Positions 30,962 through 41,089 of a stretch of 64,000 nt of DNA are shown piece by piece (the first letter of the stretch is position 1; every line of letters begins with the position of its first letter). A model generated the notes under the pieces. The model worked only from the letters and a program-made list of their open reading frames with translations. It did no database searches and was not told the DNA's origin. Origin of the DNA: Gautieria morchelliformis (taxonomy: Eukaryota; Basidiomycota; Agaricomycetes; Gomphales; Gomphaceae); contig WHVA01000010.1 of assembly GCA_015179125.1 (NCBI GenBank), positions 124,001-188,000 of the forward strand, written 5' to 3'. A program made the position numbers and the translations under genes.

Positions 30962-33841
30962 CTACTCCCCGTCTTGATTGACGCCTGACAAAATATCATT
31001 CGTTGTGGCGGAGACCTCGTTGTGCATCCCCTTCTCAACATTGGAGAGTGGATCCGTAGGAGTCACAAGCACAGCATCAGGCATCTGATTTCCCTGTGTA
31101 CCATTTTTCCCGCTGTGAATTACTTCGCGTTTGAGGGTATATTTCTTCAAAAAAAGCACTTCATTCGCCAAATGTTCAGTGACATTGATCAAATCACAAT
31201 CCTGTGCTACGTACCCATGATGAAGCCCACCCCACAGAGCGGTGTAGCGACTATCCATATGGTGGATATACTCTTCGAGTAGGCATGTAATACTTGTTGT
31301 CGCAAAGATTCAGGCTGTTCCAATTCAGATCGTCGAGTTGGTAAAACATACAGTACTAGATCTAACCTGAATGTGTTGTATCTGGCGGACGCTGTCCACC
31401 AGAGCTCCACTCTGTATGCTCAGGCCAAAATTTTGAATGCTGACGGTTCTCCTGCGCAGCTCCTGCGGAAAACAAACGAGGTATATTACGACACACATCC
31501 GGTTGGGGAAAGAATGTGGGCTCACGGAAGTCCAGATTGCCTGACCAACACTGACTCCAATTGTAGCTCCCAAGGTCCTAAATCATCTTGATATAATATA
31601 TAATAACAGCACAAGGCAACCGAACTCACTTAATAAGGCCCATAGTCGCTGTAGTGGTAGCCATGTCTTTCACTGGCATCGCTGCTTGCAGTCCTATCAG
31701 AGGTGTCTGGAACAAACCGCCGATTCCAGTGCCTGCTATCAGTGGGTAAATGACTTGTTCGGCCCTGAAACAGTTGATGACCAAGCAATCACCACCAGTG
31801 GAGAAAAAAAACGTACAGCGAAGACGTATCATCTAGCATGATCATTAAACCATATCCCAAACATGATACACACTAAATGCCAAAGTCTGTCAACACCGCG
31901 TGACCCAAGGCCAGACCAGGAATTTAGAGCGTTTACCAACCCATGAAAACCAAATCACGGGTCTATAGTCCCCTATCCTGGCTACCACATGCCCGGCTCC
32001 TGTGGACGTAAACGATATCGCCAAAGCGAAAGAAAGCATTCTGGGACAAATATCGATGTGAGATCTCGTCACATGGTAAAAGTAGCTCACTGTATTCCCG
32101 CTCGTGTTGCGGATGCACCAAGGACCTGAAAATATAAGGGCAAGTAGAATGCCGCTGTCTGCATGTAAGGTGAATATATATATATATATAGCTCACGACA
32201 TCACCAGCAAAGTACGAGAAGCTGTGTAAAAATATGCTGATGAGGAGTAGCCCAGTTGTACGTGTCTAGAAAGAGGTCAGTCGTGTTCGAATTTGATGGA
32301 ATTGGCCCACCTTAAAAATCCGTGGGGGGATAATCGGGGAGCGCTTTGTCCACCCTTCGTATATACCCCCAATAACCAGTACGACAAACCCTACCGCGAG
32401 CAGTGAGACGGTCGCCGGAGAATTCCCTGCCAGATAATATTCAGTCAGGTTTGTCAAAACACATGCATATTTAATGGAATCGGAACATACACGCCGTTTC
32501 GCTTTCATTGAATCCGAGAAGAACGCATATAATGCCGGTGACCAGCAGGAGGAGTCCTACAAAGTCGAACTGGCGCACGTGTTCCCGGAATGTCTTGCCC
32601 TGATGGGGATTGAGGTTGAGGAAGAAAAACAGAAGGATAGTCGCAGCTCCGCCCGTGGGGCTTGAAGAGTATACCAGCCTATTATCAAGGGCTCATTAAT
32701 CATGGTGTGCTTGACTCACAGGTTCACCCAGAAGCACCTAAGTAGAGTCAACTACGATAATGTGAGGGATGAAGACTAATTAACATACCAGCGCCAGCTT
32801 ACGTGGTCTGTGAGAGCCTTCGCTTGGATATCAGAGGGAAGAACTTAGAAAAATGTGGGAGTCGTGGGCTCTTACCCCTCCTATCAAAGGACCAGCCATA
32901 CTGTCTCACCGTTTCGTCATACTTAATTCCTGATAGCTCATGTCACTCACGTTGCGATTCCAAACGCAGCACCAATGTAGCCACCGTACTTTCCCCGACT
33001 TGCTATATAATGTAATCTTAGTAGTCAAGAAGGGCTACAAAACTCACTCTTCGAGGCTGAAGATATCTGCAATAATGATCTGTACCATTTGAACTATGCC
33101 TGGCAAATGTGCCGAATGAATAAGGACCAGAACCATGAACATTACAACTCCTACCGCCAAAGCCCGCGCCTTGAATTGCTCTAGAGACGATCAACCAGTT
33201 CATCGTTTGAGCCGCGCCACATAATGCAGAACCAAGCTGTCATATACAAGTGTATTAGCACCATATGAAACAATTTTTTTGTAGGCTTACAAGGAACAAG
33301 CACATCGCCGGGTAGAAAACGAACTTGCGTCCCATGACATCTGCCAATTTGCCGTAGAGGGGGTTCAACGAAGCAGATGCAAGCAGATAAGCACTGCTTT
33401 TATCAGGATACAATCGGACATCAGTAAACCAACTCACCTGCCAACCCATGCGTAGTCCTTTCCGCCTCCGAGTTGGGCGACAATGGTCGGCAATGCCGTC
33501 GCGACGCTGCGGCATTGCCTGTCAGTATGTTGAGTATGTCTGCCTTGCTTGTGTTCATACATGGTTTGATCGAGAGCAGCCTTGGCGGAACGGATGAGTT
33601 CACACATTTCGGGCGGTGAGCAAGGAGGCATGTAGTAGTGACATACCAAGAAGATTGCCATCATCAACGAGACACATACCACGGGAACATTATTGTGGGG
33701 TAAAATCTGTAGCTCATTGGCCGCTCCAGGCTTCGTGGAATTATTCTGCGTCGGGGATGACTCTGGTTTCATCCTCCTCTCTTGGGATTTATCTCGGATA
33801 TGTGTAGCTTTGTCCATGTCCTCGATTGTGCTTGAAGACAT
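30962..33841 (-). CDS. DHA2-type MFS transporter, copy 2, apparently intact spliced frame
   Basis: Membrane exporter of the major facilitator superfamily. The chosen start is the ATG at 33841 (MSSSTIEDMDKATHIRD) and the stop is TAG at 30962-30964. Splicing short GT-AG introns by eye joins VCVSLMMAIFL, ALDQTI, VATALPTIVAQLGGGKDYAW, AYLLASASLNPLYGKLADVM then GRK, MNWLIVSRAIQGAGFGG, PIIPPRIFK, RTTGLLLISIFLHSFSYFA, AFYLPLYFQVLGASATRAGI, LFQTPLIGLQAAMPVKDMAT and GATIGVSVGQAIWTS, and a hydrophilic tail ending SGVNQDGE. LDxTIVATALP is the DHA2 drug:H+ antiporter signature. No frame break was seen, unlike copy 1. A 3.07-kb insertion sits only about 240 bp upstream and may affect the promoter. The substrate is unknown; a drug or metabolite exporter is inferred from family only. 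Exon borders are by eye. Confidence 0.75.
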
Positions 33842-34279
33842 GCAAGCCTGCCGAAAGCAGCAAGCAACAAACTTTGCTAGATCGTGAATTCGAGATTATT
33901 GGGCCTCGAAAGTCTTTGGAGTCGATCTCGTCAGACAGTAGCACTCAGTGAGCACTGCTGAAGCTAAGGCTGCGAGAGTAGAAAATCTTAAAAAAATGAG
34001 TCAGGCTTCATATCTATTTCTCGGCATCCTGTGCGAGTGGGTGTCGGCATCTTGAAATTGGGAACGCGACTTCTAGCCATGCATCAGGAAAAACCCGAAA
34101 TGCTGGTAGCGGCGCCTACCAGCACGTAGTTTACGTAGCTTGGGTGGGGCATGGCTACATATGTCTATAGGTCGAAGTAGAATTAGAGTACGGTGTTTTG
34201 ATAGTAGATTCAATGTCCTGCCAGCGACGATACACGTTCTATCCTAATTGTATTAAGTTCCTTGTTCTATAAGTTCCTT

Positions 34280-34750
34280 TAGTGTTTTCCCGGGCCCGGC
34301 TTAGGCCGCGACAAAGCCGGAGCCGAGCCCTTACAGGCCGAGCCGAGCCGGGCCGTAGCCGTCTCCAGGCCGTCCCAAAACGCCCCGCTCAGGATTTGAC
34401 AAGCCTGGGCCGAGCCGTGAAGCCGCGGCTCTTGAGCGCCTAGATGGTATGGGTGAAGCCGCCCTAGGCGGCTCGACGGCACCCAGGCACAGCGCGACGG
34501 CACCACGCGTGGGAAAATTAGATAAGGCGCTTAAAGTTCAAATGAGGGACGAAAAGGGTGTTTTTCACCCTGCGGCCATGCTCCAGCAAGCCGGGGCCAA
34601 AGCCGAGCCGAGCCGGAGCCGGGCCTGAGCCGGGCCTGAGCCGGGCCTGAGCCGTAAAAAAAGCCCGGCCTGGGTTTTGTGAAGCCCGAGCCGTCTCAGG
34701 CCGAGCCGTGACCGGGGCTTTTGAGCCCAAGCCGGGCTGGGAAAACACTA
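34280..34750. mobile_element. hAT-like MITE, GC-rich
   Basis: The 471-bp element has terminal inverted repeats TAGTGTTTTCCC...CCCGGCTT (about 23 bp with small differences) and a perfect 8-bp TSD, agttcctt, at 34272-34279 and 34751-34758. An 8-bp TSD with a TAGTG end is typical of the hAT superfamily. The interior is strongly GC-rich, with repeats of GCCGAGCC and GAGCCGGGCCT (34610-34660) and no coding frame for a transposase, hence a MITE. Confidence 0.85.
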
Positions 34751-34758
34751 AGTTCCTT

Positions 34759-35820
34759 GTATCTTACTGCGCTCCTTTGTCTGTTCTCTCTTTTGTGTCC
34801 TATACGCGTCATCGGCGCATGCGTCATTGGCTTACATCACCATGCCAAAGTGCCGCTTTATCCAACAAAGTCCACATAGTGCTCCGTGTTCAATGCTTCC
34901 TATGTATCATATGTTACATACATATCTGCTCGCTATCTATTATAGACATCTGATCTCTACCATCTGCTATAGTGCAAGCTTCCTCTCGCGCACTTATATA
35001 TGCACCAATACATGGGGCAGCTACACAGGGACTACGGAACGGTGGTTCATGGAAGACAGTCAGTACCAGTGTTGTTCATTAGCTATGATTATTATTCTCT
35101 ATGACGAAATCACTGTCACACCGCGTCCAAAACATAATTATACTAGAGTAACTAAGCTGTGAGTTCAAAAAGAAAGTGTGGCCTGTTTTTAGAAGAACAG
35201 TTTGTTTGTAGGGTTCACAGAATAATCGGCAGTGCATGTTTTGAATAATATGCACTGGTACGCAGCTCAAGTGTGTTTTTTTCGAGTCCTTTCAATCTCC
35301 GATGTTCAAACCGAAGGCATGTGACCTGTCGAACAAACATAGGCAACCAAATAACAAAACCGGCGATGTTCGTTTCGCACTACCACCACCACCTCTCGTT
35401 GATCTTTGAGTTGAGATGCATGCAACTTCATCTCTGGAGCTTTCCTCTGGCTAAAACATTGTTCTAATTCCTTTTCCTGTTTTTTTTTTTTGCCTTTTTT
35501 TCTTCCTTTTGACCCTCGGTCATGCATGGCTTTTTCGCATCTCTTTGTTTGAGCTTGTCAGAACTTGACAAGTTTCAAACTTAGAATAGCATTTACATTA
35601 CGAATGGTCAATGCTCTGTGGATGCCTGGCTGTCACTCTCATGGCATGTCAAACACTCCATGAGATTGCAAGTTGTCCTGGGTGGTGACCTCGGTCATTG
35701 GCCGATGTAGATATTGTAAGGAGTTGTTGAGTCCGGGAGACTTTGCTCATACTGGGTCATGTACTGGGGACCGCTATACTGACGATACCTGAGCTGGCTC
35801 AAGACCTGCTGCACATACAA
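34759..35820. other. About 1.06 kb without a recognised gene
   Basis: Only short frames occur. A T-rich run lies at 35481-35503. The sequence belongs to the 3.07-kb insertion and has no counterpart elsewhere in the window. Confidence 0.4.
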
Positions 35821-36634
35821 TAGGGCGTTTCACGAAGGTGAATTCGACGTGAATTCGGTCACGAAATCGGTGTGAATTCCGACGTGAACTCCGGAGTTCA
35901 AACACGATTTCATGGCCGAATTGACTCCGAATTTGGGTCCTTCGTGAAACCCCTCTCTGCGTATCTGTGAATTTCACAGCAAGCCGGCTTGCGCGGCATA
36001 CCAGCGGCACAATGGCACAATGTTGTAGTATTACATAATTACATGCCCAAATGCCCAAACGACTGCTACATACTGCCCACAAGCACGCTAGGATGTTTTG
36101 GCACATCCGTCGTCAGGCTGACGAAGATGAGGCGGTTGGGATATTTGTAGATGAACTGGATGGCTCAGAGGGTGGGCATGGCTCAGAAGAGGACTATAAT
36201 TATGTCAACTACTTATCTGTAGTACAGTACCGTCTCCAGCAGCTCCAGCATCTCCCTCCTCTCGGACTCGGCTTCCCTGTCGTCTCATATATGGATCTTG
36301 ATGAAGAGGAAGAGACAAGATACTTGCGGAGGCTGCGCACAGTACTGCGACAGCGCATGTGTGTACCATGGAAAATTAAGAAAAAGGAAGGCAAAGAAAA
36401 TTGTTTAGTACTGTAGTAATTAATTTTCACATTGGACGTCAGCTGTATGTGCTGCAGAACGGCATGCTGGGGACCGAGTTGGGGACCGAGTTCACGGACG
36501 AGTGTGCGAGCGATTTTGCTGCGAAAGGAGGGTCGAGGCTGCTTTCGCAAAGTTGCGGAATTCACGAACTCTGCGAGTTCGCGTCGGAGTGCGGGACCGA
36601 TTTCACGTCAAATTCACCTTCGTGAAACACCCTA
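35821..36634. mobile_element. Inverted-repeat DNA element with TA or AAT target duplication
   Basis: The ends TAGGGCGTTTCACGAAGGTG and its near-inverse at 36615-36634 form terminal inverted repeats of about 40 bp with three mismatches. The flanks allow TA (mariner-like) or AAT as TSD. A further inverted copy of the terminal GTTTCACGAAGG block lies at 35938-35951. The interior carries one open frame (36051-36416) that is not a recognised transposase. Confidence 0.7.
36051..36416 (+). CDS. Unknown acidic small protein inside the inverted-repeat element
   Basis: The 121-residue ATG-started frame begins MPKRLLHTAHKHARMFWHIR, then is acidic (DELDGSEGGHGSEEDYNYVN), with a later DLDEEEETRYLRRLRTVLRQ helix and a Lys-rich end. 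No domain is recognised. It may be a decayed transposase exon or a chance frame. Confidence 0.3.
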   Translation: MPKRLLHTAHKHARMFWHIRRQADEDEAVGIFVDELDGSEGGHGSEEDYNYVNYLSVVQYRLQQLQHLPPLGLGFPVVSYMDLDEEEETRYLRRLRTVLRQRMCVPWKIKKKEGKENCLVL

Positions 36635-36819
36635 ATGAAGGACGGGCTGGTGCGTTCTTTGACCCCATGTCAATCTCCCTCGTTGTCTTACTTGCTACAT
36701 TCCTGCAGGGTGCATGCTGGATTCTGGAACACACCCATGAATCCTTGAATGCCAACATTGCAAATTTTGCTCGCATTGCTCAGGCCCTCAATGATGATGA
36801 CGTGGGGTTGGATCATTGA
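36635..36819 (+). other. Short frame, possibly an exon remnant
   Basis: The frame reads AFFDPMSISLVVLLATFLQG, then WILEHTHESLNANIANFARI and ends DDDVGLDH before a stop. It looks protein-like but is open only from the right end of the inverted-repeat element. No family is recognised. Confidence 0.25.
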
Positions 36820-37292
36820 ATTGTGTGGCTATTGGATGACCATTCAGACCATGCCTCATCTGACAACTCCTTAATTATTGTATTATGTCAATGTCAATGA
36901 ATGCATAGCCACTTCTTTTGCTTTATGTGTGTCTACACTGGTCTGAATGTTCTGCAATGCTGATCTACGCAACTCTACTGGCCAGCATGAGCAGACTACA
37001 GACACTTACACAGCCAGAGGTGGGTGCTACTGGGCACTACAAAGCACTACATAGGCACTAGGTCAACTACGGAGGGCTACGTGACAGGGGGGGTTGCTAC
37101 GGCGCTAAAAGTCCTACATACGCTACGTAAAGCTAAGTAACACTGTGTTTTTTCCTGATCAGTGCTCTTCGTGGTCGATGTGAACCTAGTTTTATGAGAT
37201 GCCCAGCTCAGTGATCTTTTGTGCTTCGGTCCCTTTTGATCTTAATAGCTTTCTGTGGATGTCAGAGGTAGGGGTGGTCAAAACGCATACAT

Positions 37293-37735
37293 GGGGAGAT
37301 CAGTGGTGCTCTACTAGAGCAAACCTGCCTAGATCTGGTCTGTAATTGCAACCCCTTTTGACCTGTCGCAATTCTGCCGGTACCTGGCCATCAAATGCAG
37401 CTAGTGGCTACACATTGCCAGCCCGGCCTCACATTGGCAGCTCATAACAGGCTGATACCAGGTGGAAAGATTAGTGACAGACCTAGGTACTCTTGCAAGG
37501 CGCCACCTGTCACATACATACCCACTGAAGTGCTGAGAGCCCCTGGTAGGGGAACCATCAGTATGTGGACTTGCGACCAGTGAGATACTAGTCTTCCGGA
37601 AGAGGCTCACCGAAGTACCAACCTTCAGTAACATGGTCAATGATACACTACAATTTGGGCTGATGGTCAACAATATAATATTATTATACCATGTAACATC
37701 TCAGGTCTATAACTATGCTATCTCCTTGTATCATG
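37293..37735. other. 443 bp with nothing recognised
   Basis: This lies beyond the outer end of arm 2. Short frames at 37395-37673 overlap on both strands without known domains. Confidence 0.4.
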
Positions 37736-38119
37736 CACTGCAGGCATATAAAGGTTTTCTTGTCTGAAAAACTGTTGAAAAAACTGTAAAGATTTTCTAA
37801 ATATTTTTAGTGTTTTTTATGTAAAAAAAACTATAATAAAATTTTGTGTTTTTATTAGAATTTGTTGAGCAAGAAAATTGTAAAAAAATTCAAAGTTTTT
37901 TTCAGGGTTTTTTATGGGTTTCTTTGTGTTTTCACAAAGAAACTTACAAAAAGACATAAAAAACCCTGCAAAAAACTTTAAACTTTTTTACAATTTTCTT
38001 GGTCAACAAATTCTAACAAAAACACAAAATTTTGTAGTTTTTTTTACATTAAAAACACTAAAGATATTTGGAAAATCTTTACAGTTTTCAGACAAGAAAA
38101 CTTTTATATGCCTCCAGTG
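37736..38119. mobile_element. Near-perfect 384-bp palindrome (foldback MITE)
   Basis: The left half (CACTGCAGGCATATAAAGG, then TTTTCTTGTCTGAAAA) is repeated inverted in the right half, which ends CTTTTATATGCCTCCAGTG. The arms are about 180 bp and AT-rich, meeting around 37928 (GTGTTTTCAC). ATG flanks both ends and could be a 3-bp TSD. CACTG ends with 3-bp TSDs would suit a CACTA-type element; that is inference. Confidence 0.8.
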
Positions 38120-38277
38120 ATGGTGACCCATAGCCATCATCACTAAAATTGACACCATTGTCGTCCGATTCGGGTTCAGCATCCTCCGCATCTAGTGGGC
38201 TGTCGTGTGCACTCTCAGTTCCATGTATCTCCATGCTGACGTCGAGCGGTTCAACAGAGGTATCGCGGGGGGCCTAT
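38120..38277 (-). pseudogene. C-terminal tail of the Plavaka-like transposase, left of C2
   Basis: Read on the minus strand in the frame of the part at 44520-44610, this gives an acidic tail with DAEDAEPESDDNGVNFSDDG. Removing C2 and one TSD copy makes the two pieces continuous apart from one TAG. Acidic tails after the GGGIGH block are usual in this transposase type, from memory of the family. Confidence 0.5.
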
Positions 38278-38767
38278 TGTCAGGGGACACCCTGTTGTCC
38301 ATTTCCAATTCCGACACCACACCCAGTTCCGACTCCATTTCCAACTCTGCTTCCAGTTCTGATCCCATATCCGCTTCCGCTTTCAGAAATGACTCCACTT
38401 CTGGGAGAACTTCCACCAGTTCTGTTCGCCTTGCCAGTTCCACTCCAATTTCCGACTTCCGCTCTCGGAACAGTGTCGGAAATCAAGCAACTCACGTAAT
38501 AGGTGGCATCAAGGGTCAATCAAGGGTCAGGGAGGTCAGGAGGATGCAGGCTTGATGACGGGTGCCAAGTGTTGTCCCTGGCTGCGCAGCGTAGTATAAT
38601 ACAGGCTCGCTGACATTGGGGGTCCTTAGACTTTTCTCTTTGGATTTCCCCTTGTCAGGTGAGAATCCCCTCTCTTGTATACTCTGTTCGTTTATACATA
38701 CTTTGGATTTCCCCTTGTCAGTTGTGTGGTAGTGTGATCTCCACAACCAGCCAGGGTTGCCCTTACA
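38278..38767 (+). repeat. LTR-C, 5' LTR of C2
   Basis: The 490-bp repeat runs from TGTCAGGGGACACC to GGTTGCCCTTACA, nearly identical to 44030-44519. Confidence 0.93.
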
Positions 38768-38880
38768 GCAGAAAAGTCTCTCCCCTAGAGGACTGGCGGT
38801 CGTACTGCACGTTGCATTCGCCATAGGTGCGTTCGGAATCAGAGACAGCGACTCGGAGATCACGACCTCTTCTGCACACA

Positions 38881-40121
38881 CAGCGTACGACAGCCCCTCT
38901 TCTTACGTCGAGCTCCCAACCCTGGAAATCCCGTCCCATATTTCTCCTTCCGACATGGATCCGGACGATCGTCTTCGGAATATGGAGGAGGAATTGATGC
39001 GGAACCGGATGAAAACCGACGCGATTGAAACAGCCTTACAAGCGATTTTGGCTAAGTTAGATATTCCACGAAGTGGTGGAAATGAAATTCTGGATGATCC
39101 GGATTTCGGAAAAGCGGAAGAGAGGGTGTCCGCGAAGTTAGCAAAGGTCAAACCCGCTACTCCAGCGGACTTTGACGGAGATCGGGAGAAGAGACGCGCA
39201 TTCTTCAACACATGCAGCATCTACTTTGCAATTGTCGGGGACCTCTTTCCGAACCACCAGGCTCGGATCCACTGGGCATTGTCCTTTTTCAAGTCGGACC
39301 GCGCAGCCTGTTTTGCAAACAAGGTGATCTGACATGAGTCAAAGGGCAAGGGGAACTACTTCCGGGACTGGGACGCCTTCGAGAAAACATTTTCCGACCA
39401 GTTCTGCCCGAAAAATGAGCAGCTCACAGCCCTCACGAAGCTCGAGGGGACCAGCTGGTACCAGGCCAAGGATCCGGTCGATGACTACATTGACCGCTTC
39501 CAGGAGCTCATCGACCTTGCGGAGTATGACGACAACAAGACGATCGTCATCAAATTCCGACGAGGGCTTGATCCGACACTCCAGAACCAAGTTGCGCTGC
39601 TTGGGGATGGAGCTCCGGATTTTGATGACCCGGAAGGGTGGTACCAAGCTGCGCGAAGGGTGTCCTGAAACAGGGAAGCAAACGAGGCCTTTGTGGAGAC
39701 AAACCGGAACATGACACGCAATTCCGCTTGTCCTACTCAACCCATGCCAAAACCCGGAAGTGCATTCATTCCCACACGGAAAGTATTTCCGATGGTTGTT
39801 CCGCCTGGTCCTATTAGGAACCCTAGCCCCCCTCCCTCGAAGAGTGGCCCTGCCCCGATGGATGTTGACCGCATGCGCGGAAAAGGCCACGGAACCATCA
39901 CCTGCTTCCGATGCCGACAACCAGGCCACTATGCCCGTGAGTGCCCCCAAGCCTTTGACATCCAGCTTATGACCACAGAGGAGAAGCTTGAGCTCCTTCC
40001 AGAGTTCCTCGCACTCGCAGACATAAGCGGAGTGCCCACTGCGGAAGGAATTTCCGAAAATGCGGAACATGGTGCATCGGAAGTGGAAGATGCGTCGGAT
40101 TTTGTGACGTGCAGCGGGTGA
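38881..40121 (+). pseudogene. C2 gag
   Basis: Capsid-nucleocapsid of family C, close to the C1 copy. A likely start is the ATG at 38955 (MDPDDRLRNMEEELMRNRMK). Two stops interrupt it, at 39331 and 39666, both TGA where C1 has CGA. The nucleocapsid knuckle is complete: CFRCRQPGHYAREC (near 39904-39945). It is followed by an acidic tail, QLMTTEEKLELLPEFLALAD, ending at a TGA (40119). The tail is absent from C1 because of its deletion. Confidence 0.85.
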
Positions 40122-41089
40122 GATGTGTGCCCCTGCTGCCTGTACATAACCGGTTTGCCTGTCTTGAAGTAGAGAATGAAAAGCCCCCACACCCCTCGCT
40201 TCATACAGACCCACCGGATAAAGTCACACAAAACCCAAATCCAACACCCCATCCATCCCGCATCCGCCCCTGGGAGAGACGCCTCCCGAAGTGCTATGTT
40301 GTTGCTGCCACCCCTGGCCCAAAGTCACTAGTCATTAAAGTGGAGATCCAGACGACCGATACGGCGGAAGTCAAATCCGGACCCGCCCTTGTCGATTGCG
40401 GGGCCACTGGTCAGTTTATGGACTGGGACTATGTGGAACGGAACCGACTAACCACGCAGAAGTTGCAACGTGCAATCCCGGTGTTCAATGTGGATGGAAG
40501 TCCCAATGAGGCAGGGTCCATCACGGAGATAGTAGACACAATTCTCCGCTACGATGGACACACAGAATGTACTTCCTTTGCAGTCACCAGCCTGGGGAAG
40601 CAAGACATCATCCTCGGGTTTACCTGGCTTCAGGAGCACAACCCGGAGATCGATTGGCAGACTCGGAAGGTACTGATGAGTCGATGCCCAGCCAAGTGTC
40701 ACACGTGTCGGTCGGAAGTGCGGAAGGAGCACCAAGAGCAGCGGAAGACCAAACGGCTCATACAAACATGTCATTCTGGCCCCCATCCACTGCTTTCAGA
40801 AGAAGACTCGGAAGCGGAATTTGAACCGGGTCCCACTTCCAATTCCAATTCCAATTCCGACATCATCCGACTCCACCCGGAAGACACTCTGGCGGAAGGG
40901 GAGCGCTTGCTGTACGTAAACCTTCCGCCGGAAGCGGAACACATCCGCGCCACCGGAAATATTTCGCAACGCCTTGCTGAAGCCTCCAAGAGGCATGATA
41001 GAGTGGAGGCGGAAATTCCGGAGTACCTGCGGGAGTTTGAGGATGTTTCCAAGGAGTTGTTTGATGCCCTGCCTCCATGGAAGCTGTAG
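40109..41089 (+). CDS. C2 aspartic protease and linker
   Basis: An open frame in the -1 phase relative to gag, overlapping its end. The retropepsin core is ALVDCGATGQFMDWDYV (near 40386-40435) with the later IILGFTWLQEHNPEIDW, the usual pair of retropepsin blocks. The catalytic triplet is Asp-Cys-Gly in place of Asp-Ser/Thr-Gly; the relative C3 has it too, so it is a family trait. A linker with SNSNSNSD and DTLAEGERLLYVNLPPEAEH follows, then FEDVSKELFDALPPWKL before TAG at 41087, probably a Trp codon originally. The enzyme would cut the Gag-Pol precursor. The frame has no upstream ATG, which fits frameshifted translation. Confidence 0.8.
   Translation: MQRVRCVPLLPVHNRFACLEVENEKPPHPSLHTDPPDKVTQNPNPTPHPSRIRPWERRLPKCYVVAATPGPKSLVIKVEIQTTDTAEVKSGPALVDCGATGQFMDWDYVERNRLTTQKLQRAIPVFNVDGSPNEAGSITEIVDTILRYDGHTECTSFAVTSLGKQDIILGFTWLQEHNPEIDWQTRKVLMSRCPAKCHTCRSEVRKEHQEQRKTKRLIQTCHSGPHPLLSEEDSEAEFEPGPTSNSNSNSDIIRLHPEDTLAEGERLLYVNLPPEAEHIRATGNISQRLAEASKRHDRVEAEIPEYLREFEDVSKELFDALPPWKL

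Larger units (their letters stand above)
34084..37155. mobile_element. 3.07-kb insertion with inverted ends, absent from arm 1
   Basis: It lies between parts of arm 2 that are contiguous in arm 1. The ends are inverse of each other: TCAGGAAAAA at 34084 and TTTTTCCTGA at 37148-37157. A 9-bp-stem hairpin (TGCTGGTAG / CTACCAGCA, 34101-34124) sits 17 bp inside the left end, and TTTACGTAGC occurs near both ends. The flanks fit a duplicated GCA with a few extra bases. The inverted ends suggest a DNA transposon; the hairpin plus CTGA|T edge also fits a Helitron-like element. No transposase is recognised, so it is non-autonomous. Confidence 0.6.
30381..37292 (-). repeat. Inverted duplication, arm 2 (with a 3.07-kb insertion)
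   Basis: Reverse-complement homology to 14949-18764 covers 30381-34083 and resumes at 37156-37292; the bases between are inserted. Homology at the inner end stops inside LTR-C'. Arm 2 holds the transporter copy with the intact frame. Confidence 0.85.

Noticed and set aside
34279..34506. Ala/Gly/Pro-rich frames in the hAT-like MITE
   Set aside because: They follow from the GC-rich repeats of a non-coding element.
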